From the NCBI GenBank assembly GCA_009735695.1, contig SRSL01000002.1, forward strand, positions 425,229 to 489,228: 64,000 nt of DNA. The letters are read 5' to 3'. Position 1 is the stretch's first letter. Each line of letters starts with the position of its first letter. This stretch comes from Christiangramia bathymodioli (GTDB lineage: Bacteria > Bacteroidota > Bacteroidia > Flavobacteriales > Flavobacteriaceae). Shown here in pieces: positions 56,958 through 64,000 of the stretch. The position numbers were made by a program, and so were the translations under genes. Below the pieces are notes generated by a model. That model did no database searches and was not told the DNA's origin. It saw nothing but the letters and a program-made list of their open reading frames with translations.

Positions 56958-57606
56958 TACTGATCAAATAAAGTTTAAATTTCCTGGTTTAATTTATATT
57001 CCAGAAAAGAAGAGATTCACAGGATATATAAACGTTGAGGGGAATGACAGATATTATATCGATCTACACCTTCCTGAAAAAATTTATCATTTTCCTAAAG
57101 TCTTTGAAACAGATGAAAGGATACCTAGGAAATTTGATAGACACGTAAATAATGATAATTCTCTTTGTTTTACAACTCAGGCAAAAGCTCAAATTTATTT
57201 AAAAAGTAAGCCTCCTAAATTATCATCCTTTATTGGCGAGGTCGTTGTACCTTATTTAAACCATAATAGCTATTACGAAATTCATAAAGAGTACAAAGAA
57301 GAATTTTCCCATGGAATAATGGGCATAATTGAAGGATATTTCGATATTCTAAAAATTAAAGACTTGAAAAGGATTACTCAATTGTTGATTGATAGAGTCA
57401 ATGGGAAAAAATTAAGACTATTTTATACCTGTTATTGTGGAGAAAATAATTTTAAAAAATGTAATGGAGGCGCTCACGTTAGAGCTTATAGGGATTTTAG
57501 ACTCATAGAAAAAGAAACTTTAATATTCGATTTAAATAATTGCTTCTTTCCTCTCATTAATGAATTAAAAAAGAAAAAGACTTTTCAAATGGATTCAATA
57601 CAATAA
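56947..57606 (+). CDS. cap2: E2-like ubiquitin-conjugating-fold protein (type II-short CBASS)
   Basis: 219 residues. The UBC-like fold is suggested by PGLIYIPEKKRFTGYI and the active-site region H66...N-S-L-C74-F, in which Cys74 is the candidate catalytic residue. The C terminus has C162-x-C164-x7-C172-x4-H177, a zinc-binding type tail resembling SEC-C motifs. There is no E1 or JAB partner in this window, so the cassette is of the E2-only (type II-short) kind, in which the E2 primes the CD-NTase by conjugation. Symbol is by analogy only. Confidence 0.85.
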   Translation: MQIDTDQIKFKFPGLIYIPEKKRFTGYINVEGNDRYYIDLHLPEKIYHFPKVFETDERIPRKFDRHVNNDNSLCFTTQAKAQIYLKSKPPKLSSFIGEVVVPYLNHNSYYEIHKEYKEEFSHGIMGIIEGYFDILKIKDLKRITQLLIDRVNGKKLRLFYTCYCGENNFKKCNGGAHVRAYRDFRLIEKETLIFDLNNCFFPLINELKKKKTFQMDSIQ

Positions 57607-57720
57607 GTCTTTACCTTAAAAAATCTTATAGATAAAGGTAGGTTGCTCCTACTTAGTATTTAAATAGAATAAATTTTGAGAAACCACAAAGAGATTAAAG
57701 AAAAGTTTAGATGTAATTAA

Positions 57721-57990
57721 TTAAGAATTATTTTCTAATTCTTGAAGTGAAAAAGTAAAATTATAAAACTCCATAGGATGAATATCCAAACCTTTTGCGA
57801 TTGGTAAGAGTGTGGTTATTTTAGGTTCATTTTCATCGGCGAGCACTCTATAAATAGCCTTAGTTTCAATATTTCCAATGGAAGCAATGGTAGCAATATC
57901 CCGATCACTTTCATCGATCAGTTTTTTTAAATGCTCACTAAATTTTTTACGATATGCTTTTCGCCATTCTTTCACTAGCACAATATCCAT
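57721..57990 (-). CDS. Small helix-turn-helix DNA-binding protein
   Basis: 89 residues with an XRE-like HTH in about 15-72 (SEHLKKLIDES, IATIASIGNIETKAIYRVL, then 'PKITTLLPIAKGLDIHPMEFY'). It is convergent with the CBASS cassette and divergent from the structured region. A perfect inverted repeat in its upstream DNA could be its operator. Possible roles are control of its own gene or of the neighbouring RNA/promoter region; no direct evidence. Confidence 0.85.
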   Translation of the reverse strand: MDIVLVKEWRKAYRKKFSEHLKKLIDESDRDIATIASIGNIETKAIYRVLADENEPKITTLLPIAKGLDIHPMEFYNFTFSLQELENNS

Positions 57991-58009
57991 TCATACAGTC
58001 GAAAAAAAT

Positions 58010-58023
58010 TGTCAAGTTTGACA
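58010..58023. promoter_or_regulatory. Inverted repeat TGTCAA-GT-TTGACA, operator candidate
   Basis: A perfect 6-bp inverted repeat with a two-base spacer, with a wider ATTGT/ACAAT frame around it, 20 bases upstream of the HTH gene start. It overlaps the divergent plus-strand promoter region, so a bound HTH protein could affect both directions. Confidence 0.5.
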
Positions 58024-58036
58024 CAATTAGAAAAAA

Positions 58037-58068
58037 TTTACTATATTTACCTCATATTAATATATTTG
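58037..58068 (+). promoter_or_regulatory. Candidate promoter for the structured leader
   Basis: TATATTTG (58061-58068) matches the -7 box perfectly; TTTA at 58037-58040, 20 bases upstream, is a three-of-four match to TTTG. Transcription would begin near 58075, placing the hairpin at 58113 just inside the transcript. Confidence 0.5.
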
Positions 58069-58112
58069 CGAACTTCTTAAAGTAAAAATATTAGAAGCAT
58101 TCGCTTAGAGTC

Positions 58113-58220
58113 TCAAGTAGAAAACTGGTAATTTTTGGCAACGAGATGATAAGCAAGGATGCTCACGACCCGGGCGTGGGCTCTCTTATCGTTGCACGGT
58201 ATACCAGTACCTCTACTTGA
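58113..58220 (+). ncRNA. 108-nt multi-stem hairpin, candidate structured RNA
   Basis: One long imperfect hairpin with six paired segments, outer to inner: TCAAGTAGA/TCTACTTGA (58113-58121, 58212-58220); ACTGGTA/TACCAGT (58124-58130, 58202-58208); GCAAC/GTTGC (58138-58142, 58191-58195); GATAAG/CTTATC (58148-58153, 58185-58190); GCTCACG/CGTGGGC (58161-58167, 58175-58181). The apical loop contains the palindrome CCCGGG. Downstream, T8 (58241-58248) follows CGCGCCC (58233-58239), which can pair alternatively with GGGCGTG (58172-58178), so the element looks like an attenuator. A 61-codon minus-strand ORF also crosses it (58113-58298), which I do not accept as a gene. Confidence 0.55.
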
Positions 58221-58574
58221 TAAGTTGAGTTTCGCGCCCATTTTTTTTGCGATTAATTCTCCTCTCAAAGCCTTTGTTTCTTCACAAAGAACTCGCATTT
58301 AGTAACCAGATTTTTTTTCATACCGGGCCAAAGTGGCCGGCACTTTATTAAGTGTATTTGTTAATTCTGTTTGCGGGAACAGGAAAACCTCTTAAACAAT
58401 CCCGTGGGTTGTTATTACCCCCTATTGGTAATAACAGTTGGGTGGGGAGTCTGTTATCCATAAAAGGAAAACGCAGACGGGCAATTTCAGCTTAAGGTCA
58501 GGTGGCTTTAAGTTAGAGTACGGTGATTTTTTGCGCCAAATTTTTTGATTGTTTTAGCCTAAAAAAATTAGCAT
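58221..58574 (+). other. Leader region with further hairpins and T-tracts
   Basis: No convincing gene. Hairpins: CTTTGT/ACAAAG (58272-58289); CCG-GCC/GGC-CGG with one bulge (58323-58340); CACTT/AAGTG (58341-58354); and a perfect 10-bp TGTTATTACC/GGTAATAACA (58410-58436). T8 tracts lie at 58241-58248 and 58311-58318. A degenerate repeat (58231-58254 and 58531-58550, GCGCC-A-T-run-GATT) occurs at both ends. Together with the 108-nt hairpin this suggests an untranslated regulatory region ahead of susC. Confidence 0.45.
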
Positions 58575-58613
58575 ATGGAAAAAAGAAAAGTGAACACTCG
58601 TTTTGACGGGTAA
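58575..58613 (+). CDS. Possible 12-residue leader peptide upstream of susC
   Basis: ATG-initiated MEKRKVNTRFDG ending in TAA, followed at once by a hairpin. It has no clear ribosome-binding site and could be chance. Its position, between a structured leader and a terminator-like hairpin ahead of susC, is what makes it worth listing. Confidence 0.2.
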   Translation: MEKRKVNTRFDG

Positions 58614-58674
58614 AAGCTAAAAAGCCTTCCCTTGAGATTGCAGTCGTACAGGGAAGGCCTAAGCTTTAATAAAA
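58614..58674 (+). promoter_or_regulatory. Hairpin in susC leader
   Basis: GCCTTCCCT/AGGGAAGGC is a perfect 9-bp stem around a 17-base loop, extended outside by AAAGCT/AGCTTT. It lies 30-90 bases before the susC ATG, too close to be a plain terminator without a strong T-run, so it is more likely a leader structure affecting translation or attenuation. Confidence 0.5.
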
Positions 58675-58703
58675 CAAATGTTTCATTTAACTAATGTAAA
58701 ATT

Positions 58704-61685
58704 ATGAAAAATTTTTACAAGCGGGGCATGCTTATCATCATGTTCCTCTTAGCCATGGCCTTATTGGTCATGTTGGCGATGGGTCAAGCCAAAGCGGCAA
58801 CACCCTCAAATCCTATTTATTTCTACCAACAGGAAATTACTGGCAAAGTCTCCGAGCCCAAAGGGGAACCATTAGAAGGCGTAACTGTTTTTATTAAAAA
58901 TAAACGAGTTGGTGATGTTACCGCAGCAGACGGATCTTATGCTATCCAGGCTAGCCCAGGGGACACCCTGATACTCTCATTTATAGGTTTTAAATCAAAG
59001 GAGGTTGCAGTTGGTAATCAATCTACCATAAATGTTGTCCTAAAGGAAGATATTGCCTCCTTAAACGAAGTGCTTATCAATGCCGGATACTATACCGTAA
59101 AAAGACGTGAACGAACCGGTAACATCTCCCGTGTCACGGCTGAGGAAATAGAAAAACAGCCAGTGATAAGTCCATTACAAGCATTACAAGGAAGAATGGC
59201 GGGTGTACAGATCACCTCTGGAGGAACCAATCCGGGAGCCGCTTCCACCATACAGATTAGGGGAGTTAATAGTCTAAGGAGTGAAGGCAATTATCCTTTA
59301 TATATTATTGATGGGGTACCAATTAGTTCTATTCCCGTAGAAAGTAATTCTCTTTTAGGAAATTCGGGTCTTGACCCTTTAAATAACCTAAACCCTGCAA
59401 ATATTGAAAGTATTGAGGTTCTTAAAGATGCCGATGCCACAGCTATTTACGGTTCTCGTGGAGCCAACGGGGTGGTTCTTATCACTACAAAAACTGGCTT
59501 AAAGTCTAGTAAAGGACTTGAGATGAGGGCCTATACCGGCATATCTTATGTACCTGGAAAAATGGATTTGCTTGAAACACCGCAATATCTTGAATTAAGA
59601 AAAGCAGCTTATGATAATGACGGTATTGAACCTAATGCCAGCAATGCCTATGATCTTTTGGTATGGGATCAGCAACGTTATACGGACTGGCAGGAATATG
59701 CATTTGGTAAAAATGCAGAGGTAACTAATGCTAACCTGGCCTTTACTGGAGGAAAAGACCTAACCTCATTTAGAGTAGGGGGCTCTTGGTTTAGCCAGGG
59801 CACCGTATATCCCGGTGATTATAATTATCGCAAGCTTACCGGTAATTTAAGTCTAAACCACTCCTCCCAGAACAGAAAATTAAATTTACAGGTTTCCCTG
59901 AATTATGGCCTTGATAAGAACCAACTTACCGGAGATCTCAATGTTGGTGCCTTAAATTTTCTACCTCCTAACGCTCCGGCCTTATTGAATGATGATGACT
60001 CCCTGAACTGGACCGAATGGGCTGAGGCCGGTATAAAGAATCCTCTGGAAGGCTTTTTTAATAGTAATGACATCCAGACGAATAATTTTATCGCGAATGC
60101 AGGTATTTCTTATGAAATTGCAAAAGGCTTAACTCTGAAATCGAGTCTTGGATACACACGGTATGACAGTGACGAATTCTGGAAGTTGCCCGCACGGTCA
60201 TATAACCCGGCGGGTAATCCCATAAACCGATCAGTACATCTAAACTCCGTTAGGAAATCATGGATTGTAGAACCCCAGTTGGTTTACAATGTCCGTTTTG
60301 GAAAGTTAAATATGGATCTACTACTGGGCGGTACCATTCAGGAAAATACCAGCTCACGTCAAAGTCTGCAAGGTATAGGTTATGCTTCTGAGGCTCTTAT
60401 TGGCAATCTGGCGGCCGCAGAGAGTATATTGAATGCACAAAACTCCACGGTTGAGTATAGATATGCTGCGCTATTCTCACGATTGGGATTGAATTGGGAT
60501 AAAAAATATTATCTCAACCTAACCGGCCGAAGGGACGGATCCAGCAGGTTCGGACCTAATAAACGCTTTGCCAATTTCGGAGCTATTGGGACAGCCTGGA
60601 TCTTCTCTGAAGAAAGTTTTATGAAAGATCATCTCAACTTTCTCTCCTTAGGTAAACTTCGCGCAAGTTACGGCAGCACGGGGAATGATCAAATTGGTGA
60701 TTATGGATACCTCGACGCTTATGGAGCTACCAGAGGACCAGGAGGTCTTTTTCCTACCGGATTGGCCAATCCCGATTATTCCTGGGAGATTAATAAAAAA
60801 TTGGAAGTGGGACTGGAGTTGGCTGTTTGGAATAACCGGGTCAATTTAGGAGGAAGCTGGTATCAAAACCGTTCCTCCAATCAGCTGGTAGGATATACGC
60901 TTCCTGCAATCACTGGTTTCGGATCTGTCCAGGCCAATTTACCTGCAACAGTCGAGAACCGGGGAACTGAGATAGAATTTCGTAGTATTAATATTGATAA
61001 TTTGAATTTCAAATGGCAGACTTCTTTGAATATAAGTTTTCCAAAAAATGAACTCGTGCGTTATCCAGGTATTGAGGAGTCTTCATACGCCAATACTTAC
61101 CGCGTTGGTGAGCCTTTAAATATTTCGCTGAATTATAACTATACAGGGATAGATCCGGAAAGTGGTTATTATTCTTTCCAAGATGTGAATGGTGATAGCA
61201 GACTGGATTACCAGGACAGAATCATTGTAGAAGATCGAACCAGCGAATTCTTTGGCGGTTTAAACAATAGCCTTAGCTACCAAAATTTTCATTTACAGTT
61301 TTTATGGCAATTCGTCAGGCAAAATGGAAAACTGATATATTATAACGCAGGAAGGCCGGTAAATATCCTCTCAGGATATAATACCGATGACTTTCAACAG
61401 CCAACTCAGTCTTATCAGGGAGCCCTGGCTTATTCAAATGCTATTAACAGCTCACTCTTTACGAGTGACGGTTCTTTTCTCCGTTTAAAAACCCTCTCTC
61501 TGAGCTATGATCTTCCAAAGAAATTTCTTCAGCGTATAGGCATAAACAAATTTCAGTTGTTTTTTAACGGGCAAAACCTCTGGACAATCACGTCTTATAA
61601 GGGTATGGATCCTGAAAATTCTTATGACGGTAATTTTATAGGTAACCTGCGAAGCCTTACCGCAGGAGCTCAAGTAAACTTTTAA
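58704..61685 (+). CDS. susC: SusC/RagA family TonB-linked outer membrane protein
   Basis: 993 residues. Signal peptide and membrane stretch about 1-33 (LIIMFLLAMALLVMLAM), CarboxypepD_reg-like domain (about 46-118, KGEPLEGVTVFIKNKRVGD), then a TonB plug (SRVTAEEIEKQPVISPLQAL, GVQITSGGTNPGAASTIQIRG, NIESIEVLKDADATAIYGSRG) and a barrel ending with aromatic NF. With SusD downstream it forms a nutrient uptake complex in the outer membrane. The substrate may be glycan or peptide; a peptidase follows. Expressed behind a long structured leader. Confidence 0.96.
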   Translation: MKNFYKRGMLIIMFLLAMALLVMLAMGQAKAATPSNPIYFYQQEITGKVSEPKGEPLEGVTVFIKNKRVGDVTAADGSYAIQASPGDTLILSFIGFKSKEVAVGNQSTINVVLKEDIASLNEVLINAGYYTVKRRERTGNISRVTAEEIEKQPVISPLQALQGRMAGVQITSGGTNPGAASTIQIRGVNSLRSEGNYPLYIIDGVPISSIPVESNSLLGNSGLDPLNNLNPANIESIEVLKDADATAIYGSRGANGVVLITTKTGLKSSKGLEMRAYTGISYVPGKMDLLETPQYLELRKAAYDNDGIEPNASNAYDLLVWDQQRYTDWQEYAFGKNAEVTNANLAFTGGKDLTSFRVGGSWFSQGTVYPGDYNYRKLTGNLSLNHSSQNRKLNLQVSLNYGLDKNQLTGDLNVGALNFLPPNAPALLNDDDSLNWTEWAEAGIKNPLEGFFNSNDIQTNNFIANAGISYEIAKGLTLKSSLGYTRYDSDEFWKLPARSYNPAGNPINRSVHLNSVRKSWIVEPQLVYNVRFGKLNMDLLLGGTIQENTSSRQSLQGIGYASEALIGNLAAAESILNAQNSTVEYRYAALFSRLGLNWDKKYYLNLTGRRDGSSRFGPNKRFANFGAIGTAWIFSEESFMKDHLNFLSLGKLRASYGSTGNDQIGDYGYLDAYGATRGPGGLFPTGLANPDYSWEINKKLEVGLELAVWNNRVNLGGSWYQNRSSNQLVGYTLPAITGFGSVQANLPATVENRGTEIEFRSINIDNLNFKWQTSLNISFPKNELVRYPGIEESSYANTYRVGEPLNISLNYNYTGIDPESGYYSFQDVNGDSRLDYQDRIIVEDRTSEFFGGLNNSLSYQNFHLQFLWQFVRQNGKLIYYNAGRPVNILSGYNTDDFQQPTQSYQGALAYSNAINSSLFTSDGSFLRLKTLSLSYDLPKKFLQRIGINKFQLFFNGQNLWTITSYKGMDPENSYDGNFIGNLRSLTAGAQVNF

Positions 61686-61697
61686 AACTATATAGTA

Positions 61698-63101
61698 ATG
61701 AATATAAAAACATTAATAAACCGAACTCTTTTTTTATTGTTTTTGGCCAGTAATTACTCTTGTGAGAAACTGGTAGAAATCGATTCTCCTACCGATAAAT
61801 TGGTAAGAGAAGAGGTGTTCAATAACGATCAAACAGCAATTAGTGCCATGGACGGTATCTATAATGAACTTTTCCAGGCTGATTTCTCAAGTGGTTCAAG
61901 ATCGAGTGTTACCGTACTGGCAGGTTTATCGTCGGATAATGTTCAGTATCTCAATTCAGGAAATATCAATATGATGCAGTTCCAGGAGCATGAAATCGAT
62001 CCAAGCAATCCGGGTAACTTACAACTATGGACCAGTGCTTATAATATCATCTATTTATGTAATTCTTTGATCGAAGGTTTAGAAAATTCTTCTTCCATTG
62101 ATGCAGAGCTGCAGCAGCAGCTTGAAGGAGAAGCAAGGTTCGTTCGGGCTTTCAGTTATTTTCAATTGGTAAATCTCTATGGAGATGTACCGTTGATACT
62201 GAACACCGACTATCGGGAAAACGCATTAAAACCGAGAGTAGAAGTCGATGAAATCTACAATTTAATAGAAGAAGACCTACTGATTTCATCAGAAACTCTG
62301 AGTTCTTCATACAGAAATGGCGAAAGAACCAGCGTGAATAAATTTGGGGCAAATGCTCTTCTGGCCAGGGTATATCTCTATCAGGAAGATTGGCAGAAAG
62401 CTGAAGATTATAGCAGCCAGGTAATTAATGAAACTGCTACTTACGAAATACTAGATAACCTGGATGATGTTTTTCTGGCAAATAGCCGGGAGGCCATATG
62501 GCAAATTTCTCCAATCGGGGGTGGCGGAATAGCCTCTAATACGAATGATGGTAGTATGTTTATTATCGATCCTTTCTTTTCTTTTTTTGCCACATTAAAA
62601 TTAGATGCATCCATAATTCCTGAATTTAATGAAAGTGATATTCGCCGTCAGAATTGGGTTGGATATAATTCATCAAAAGATGCTTTCTTCAGTCATAAAT
62701 ATAAGATTGATGCCAGTTCAGAATTTCCCATTAAGGAATATTCTATGGTTTTACGTTTAGCTGAGCAATATCTAATTCGGGCAGAAGCAAGAGCAAATTT
62801 GGGTAAGATCAACGATGCACTAAATGATCTTGACGTGATTCGTAAGCGAGCGGGGTTACCTGCTTTAACGGAGATTACACCAGGTATAGCAGAGGAAGAA
62901 TTAATGGAAAAGATATTTCTCCAGCGAAGGCTTGAACTATTTACAGAATGGGGACATCGCTGGTTTGATCTTATAAGAACCGACCGAACTACAAATGTTT
63001 TTGGGAATAACCCAACCTGGCAGAATACAGATATACTTTATCCAATTCCAGCCGAAGAAATTTCAAAGAACCCAAACTTAATTCAGAATGATGGCTATTA
63101 A
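61698..63101 (+). CDS. susD: SusD/RagB family nutrient-binding lipoprotein
   Basis: 467 residues. Signal peptide followed by a lipoprotein Cys (about residue 22, NYSCEKLVEI); SusD-typical 'VNLYGDVPLIL', 'RVYLYQEDWQKAEDYS' TPR helices, and the C-terminal LYPIPAEEISKNPNLIQND, a hallmark of the family. It sits over SusC as a substrate lid. Its stop overlaps the M16 peptidase start by 14 bases, so the three genes are translationally coupled. Confidence 0.96.
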   Translation: MNIKTLINRTLFLLFLASNYSCEKLVEIDSPTDKLVREEVFNNDQTAISAMDGIYNELFQADFSSGSRSSVTVLAGLSSDNVQYLNSGNINMMQFQEHEIDPSNPGNLQLWTSAYNIIYLCNSLIEGLENSSSIDAELQQQLEGEARFVRAFSYFQLVNLYGDVPLILNTDYRENALKPRVEVDEIYNLIEEDLLISSETLSSSYRNGERTSVNKFGANALLARVYLYQEDWQKAEDYSSQVINETATYEILDNLDDVFLANSREAIWQISPIGGGGIASNTNDGSMFIIDPFFSFFATLKLDASIIPEFNESDIRRQNWVGYNSSKDAFFSHKYKIDASSEFPIKEYSMVLRLAEQYLIRAEARANLGKINDALNDLDVIRKRAGLPALTEITPGIAEEELMEKIFLQRRLELFTEWGHRWFDLIRTDRTTNVFGNNPTWQNTDILYPIPAEEISKNPNLIQNDGY

Positions 63102-64000
63102 AAAACATTATGCTTTTATCCTACTCTTTGGTTTTAGCACCTTCCTCTCCTACTCTCAATTTTTTCAGCAAAGTTTGTCTGAAAAAGCTATACCTCTGGA
63201 TAGTACGGTGAGATTTGGAGTACTAGATAATGGTTTTACATATTATTTGAAGAATAATAACAATCCTAAAGGCGAAGTGGTTTTAAAAATGTTGGTGAAA
63301 TCCGGAAGTTTCCATACCGACAAAGACCAGATTGAATATGCGCACCTTTTGGAACACGTAGCAGTAAAGGATCTTGGAAAGTTCAAAGATCTGGATGTAA
63401 TCCTTACTGTAAATGGTATTCATCTTACAGCGTTTACGCGACGACTTTCTACCGGTTATACCCTACGAATACCTAACTATAATCAGGAGAAACTCAACCT
63501 TGGACTGAATGTTTTGGAACAATGGGCAGGAGGTATTGTAATTGATTCTTCCCGGCTGGATATGCATGCAGGAAGTATTCTTGGCGAAATGCGACCTAAT
63601 GATACATACGCGAGCAATCTTTATGATAAAAAATTAAAAATCATTCTTAAAAATATAGAATTTCCGTTTAAAGATAGCAAGGAAAGTATTGAAAGTATAA
63701 AAACGCTGAATATTAATCGCTTAAGAAATTTTTATAAAGACTGGTATAGACCAAATCTACAAGCGGCAATTGTGGTAGGTCCTATCAACCTGGACAGCAT
63801 AGAAAATGTCATCCGTAGTAAGTTTTCACGGTTATCAGGGCCAAAGACCGAAAGGGATCCTTCGCCAGCCATTAAAAAGTTCAATTATCAGTTAACCGGA
63901 AAAAATCAATATGAATCCATAAAGGATACCCTAAATACTAATTGGAGGTTAAATATAATTTCCAAAAGACCTAACCATGAGTTTAAAATTAAATCAGAGA
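63088..64000 (+). CDS. M16 family zinc metallopeptidase (truncated by window end)
   Basis: ATG at 63088 or 63091 gives a signal peptide (AFILLFGFSTFLSYS). The metal motif H-x-x-E-H is H86-L-L-E89-H90 and the third ligand candidate is E167 in GSILGEM. It is the inverzincin type, a periplasmic peptidase. About 304 residues are visible; the frame is open at the window edge. Next to susC/susD it suggests that the imported substrate is peptidic, as in other SusCD-M16 clusters. Confidence 0.93.
   Translation, partial: MMAIKKHYAFILLFGFSTFLSYSQFFQQSLSEKAIPLDSTVRFGVLDNGFTYYLKNNNNPKGEVVLKMLVKSGSFHTDKDQIEYAHLLEHVAVKDLGKFKDLDVILTVNGIHLTAFTRRLSTGYTLRIPNYNQEKLNLGLNVLEQWAGGIVIDSSRLDMHAGSILGEMRPNDTYASNLYDKKLKIILKNIEFPFKDSKESIESIKTLNINRLRNFYKDWYRPNLQAAIVVGPINLDSIENVIRSKFSRLSGPKTERDPSPAIKKFNYQLTGKNQYESIKDTLNTNWRLNIISKRPNHEFKIKSE

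Noticed and set aside
58113-58220. Integron attC site or IS end
   Set aside because: GTTGC does not fit the GTTRRRY consensus, and no transposase or integrase gene is near.
58113-58298. 61-codon ORF as a protein gene
   Set aside because: It follows the base pairing of a hairpin exactly and has no recognisable domain; listed as a finding for testing rather than a gene.
58326-58340. Simple terminator hairpin
   Set aside because: The stem CCG-GCC/GGC-CGG is followed by another hairpin and not by a T-tract, so it does not terminate.

Overview
The window looks like a chromosomal segment of a marine flavobacterium (Bacteroidetes, Flavobacteriaceae; my impression is Gramella/Christiangramia-like). 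The evidence is a SusC/SusD pair, carboxypeptidase-regulatory-like TonB receptors, several Bacteroidetes-only families (DUF4290, DUF5916, DUF6146-like, a BatA-type N-terminal domain), and promoters of the Bacteroidetes form TTTG-N18/19-TAnnTTTG, of which four are near-perfect. Species assignment is inference; no rRNA is present.

Region 1 (1-43,700) is ordinary chromosome: a prolyl oligopeptidase cut by the window edge, a trehalose synthase/maltokinase fusion, a methyltransferase and serine hydrolase, an AraC regulator, a dicluster ferredoxin divergent from a LuxC-like acyl-CoA reductase with serC-serA, a metal-type TonB receptor with a small His-rich secreted partner, folE-msrA, a lolD-like ATPase, two tandem GAF histidine kinases, a BatA-like protein coupled to a dihydroorotase homologue that has lost its metal ligands, murA (Cys to Asp at the catalytic position), DUF4290, DUF493, a P-loop ATPase, recQ, fmt, HU, YqgE and a class IV aminotransferase. 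Strong intrinsic terminators separate many units.

Region 2 (43,613-58,023) starts at a tRNA-Met and is a defence island. A six-gene minus-strand operon reads hsdM-hsdS-sir2-herA-albA2-hsdR, so a SIR2/HerA pair (a known NAD-depleting anti-phage combination) and an AlbA_2/ATPase protein lie inside a type I restriction-modification operon. Divergent from it is a three-gene, overlapping CBASS cassette: a two-TM beta-barrel effector (Cap15-like), a CD-NTase and a stand-alone E2-like protein (type II-short architecture). A small HTH gene closes the island. No integrase, transposase or CRISPR array is visible.

Region 3 (58,024-64,000) opens with about 700 nt without a convincing gene but full of secondary structure. 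Its centre is a 108-nt hairpin with about 34 base pairs, a palindromic apical loop and a following T8 tract. It precedes a susC-susD-M16 peptidase operon, the last gene being cut by the window end. The structured leader, the nested SIR2-HerA/type I operon and the CBASS cassette are the parts most worth follow-up.
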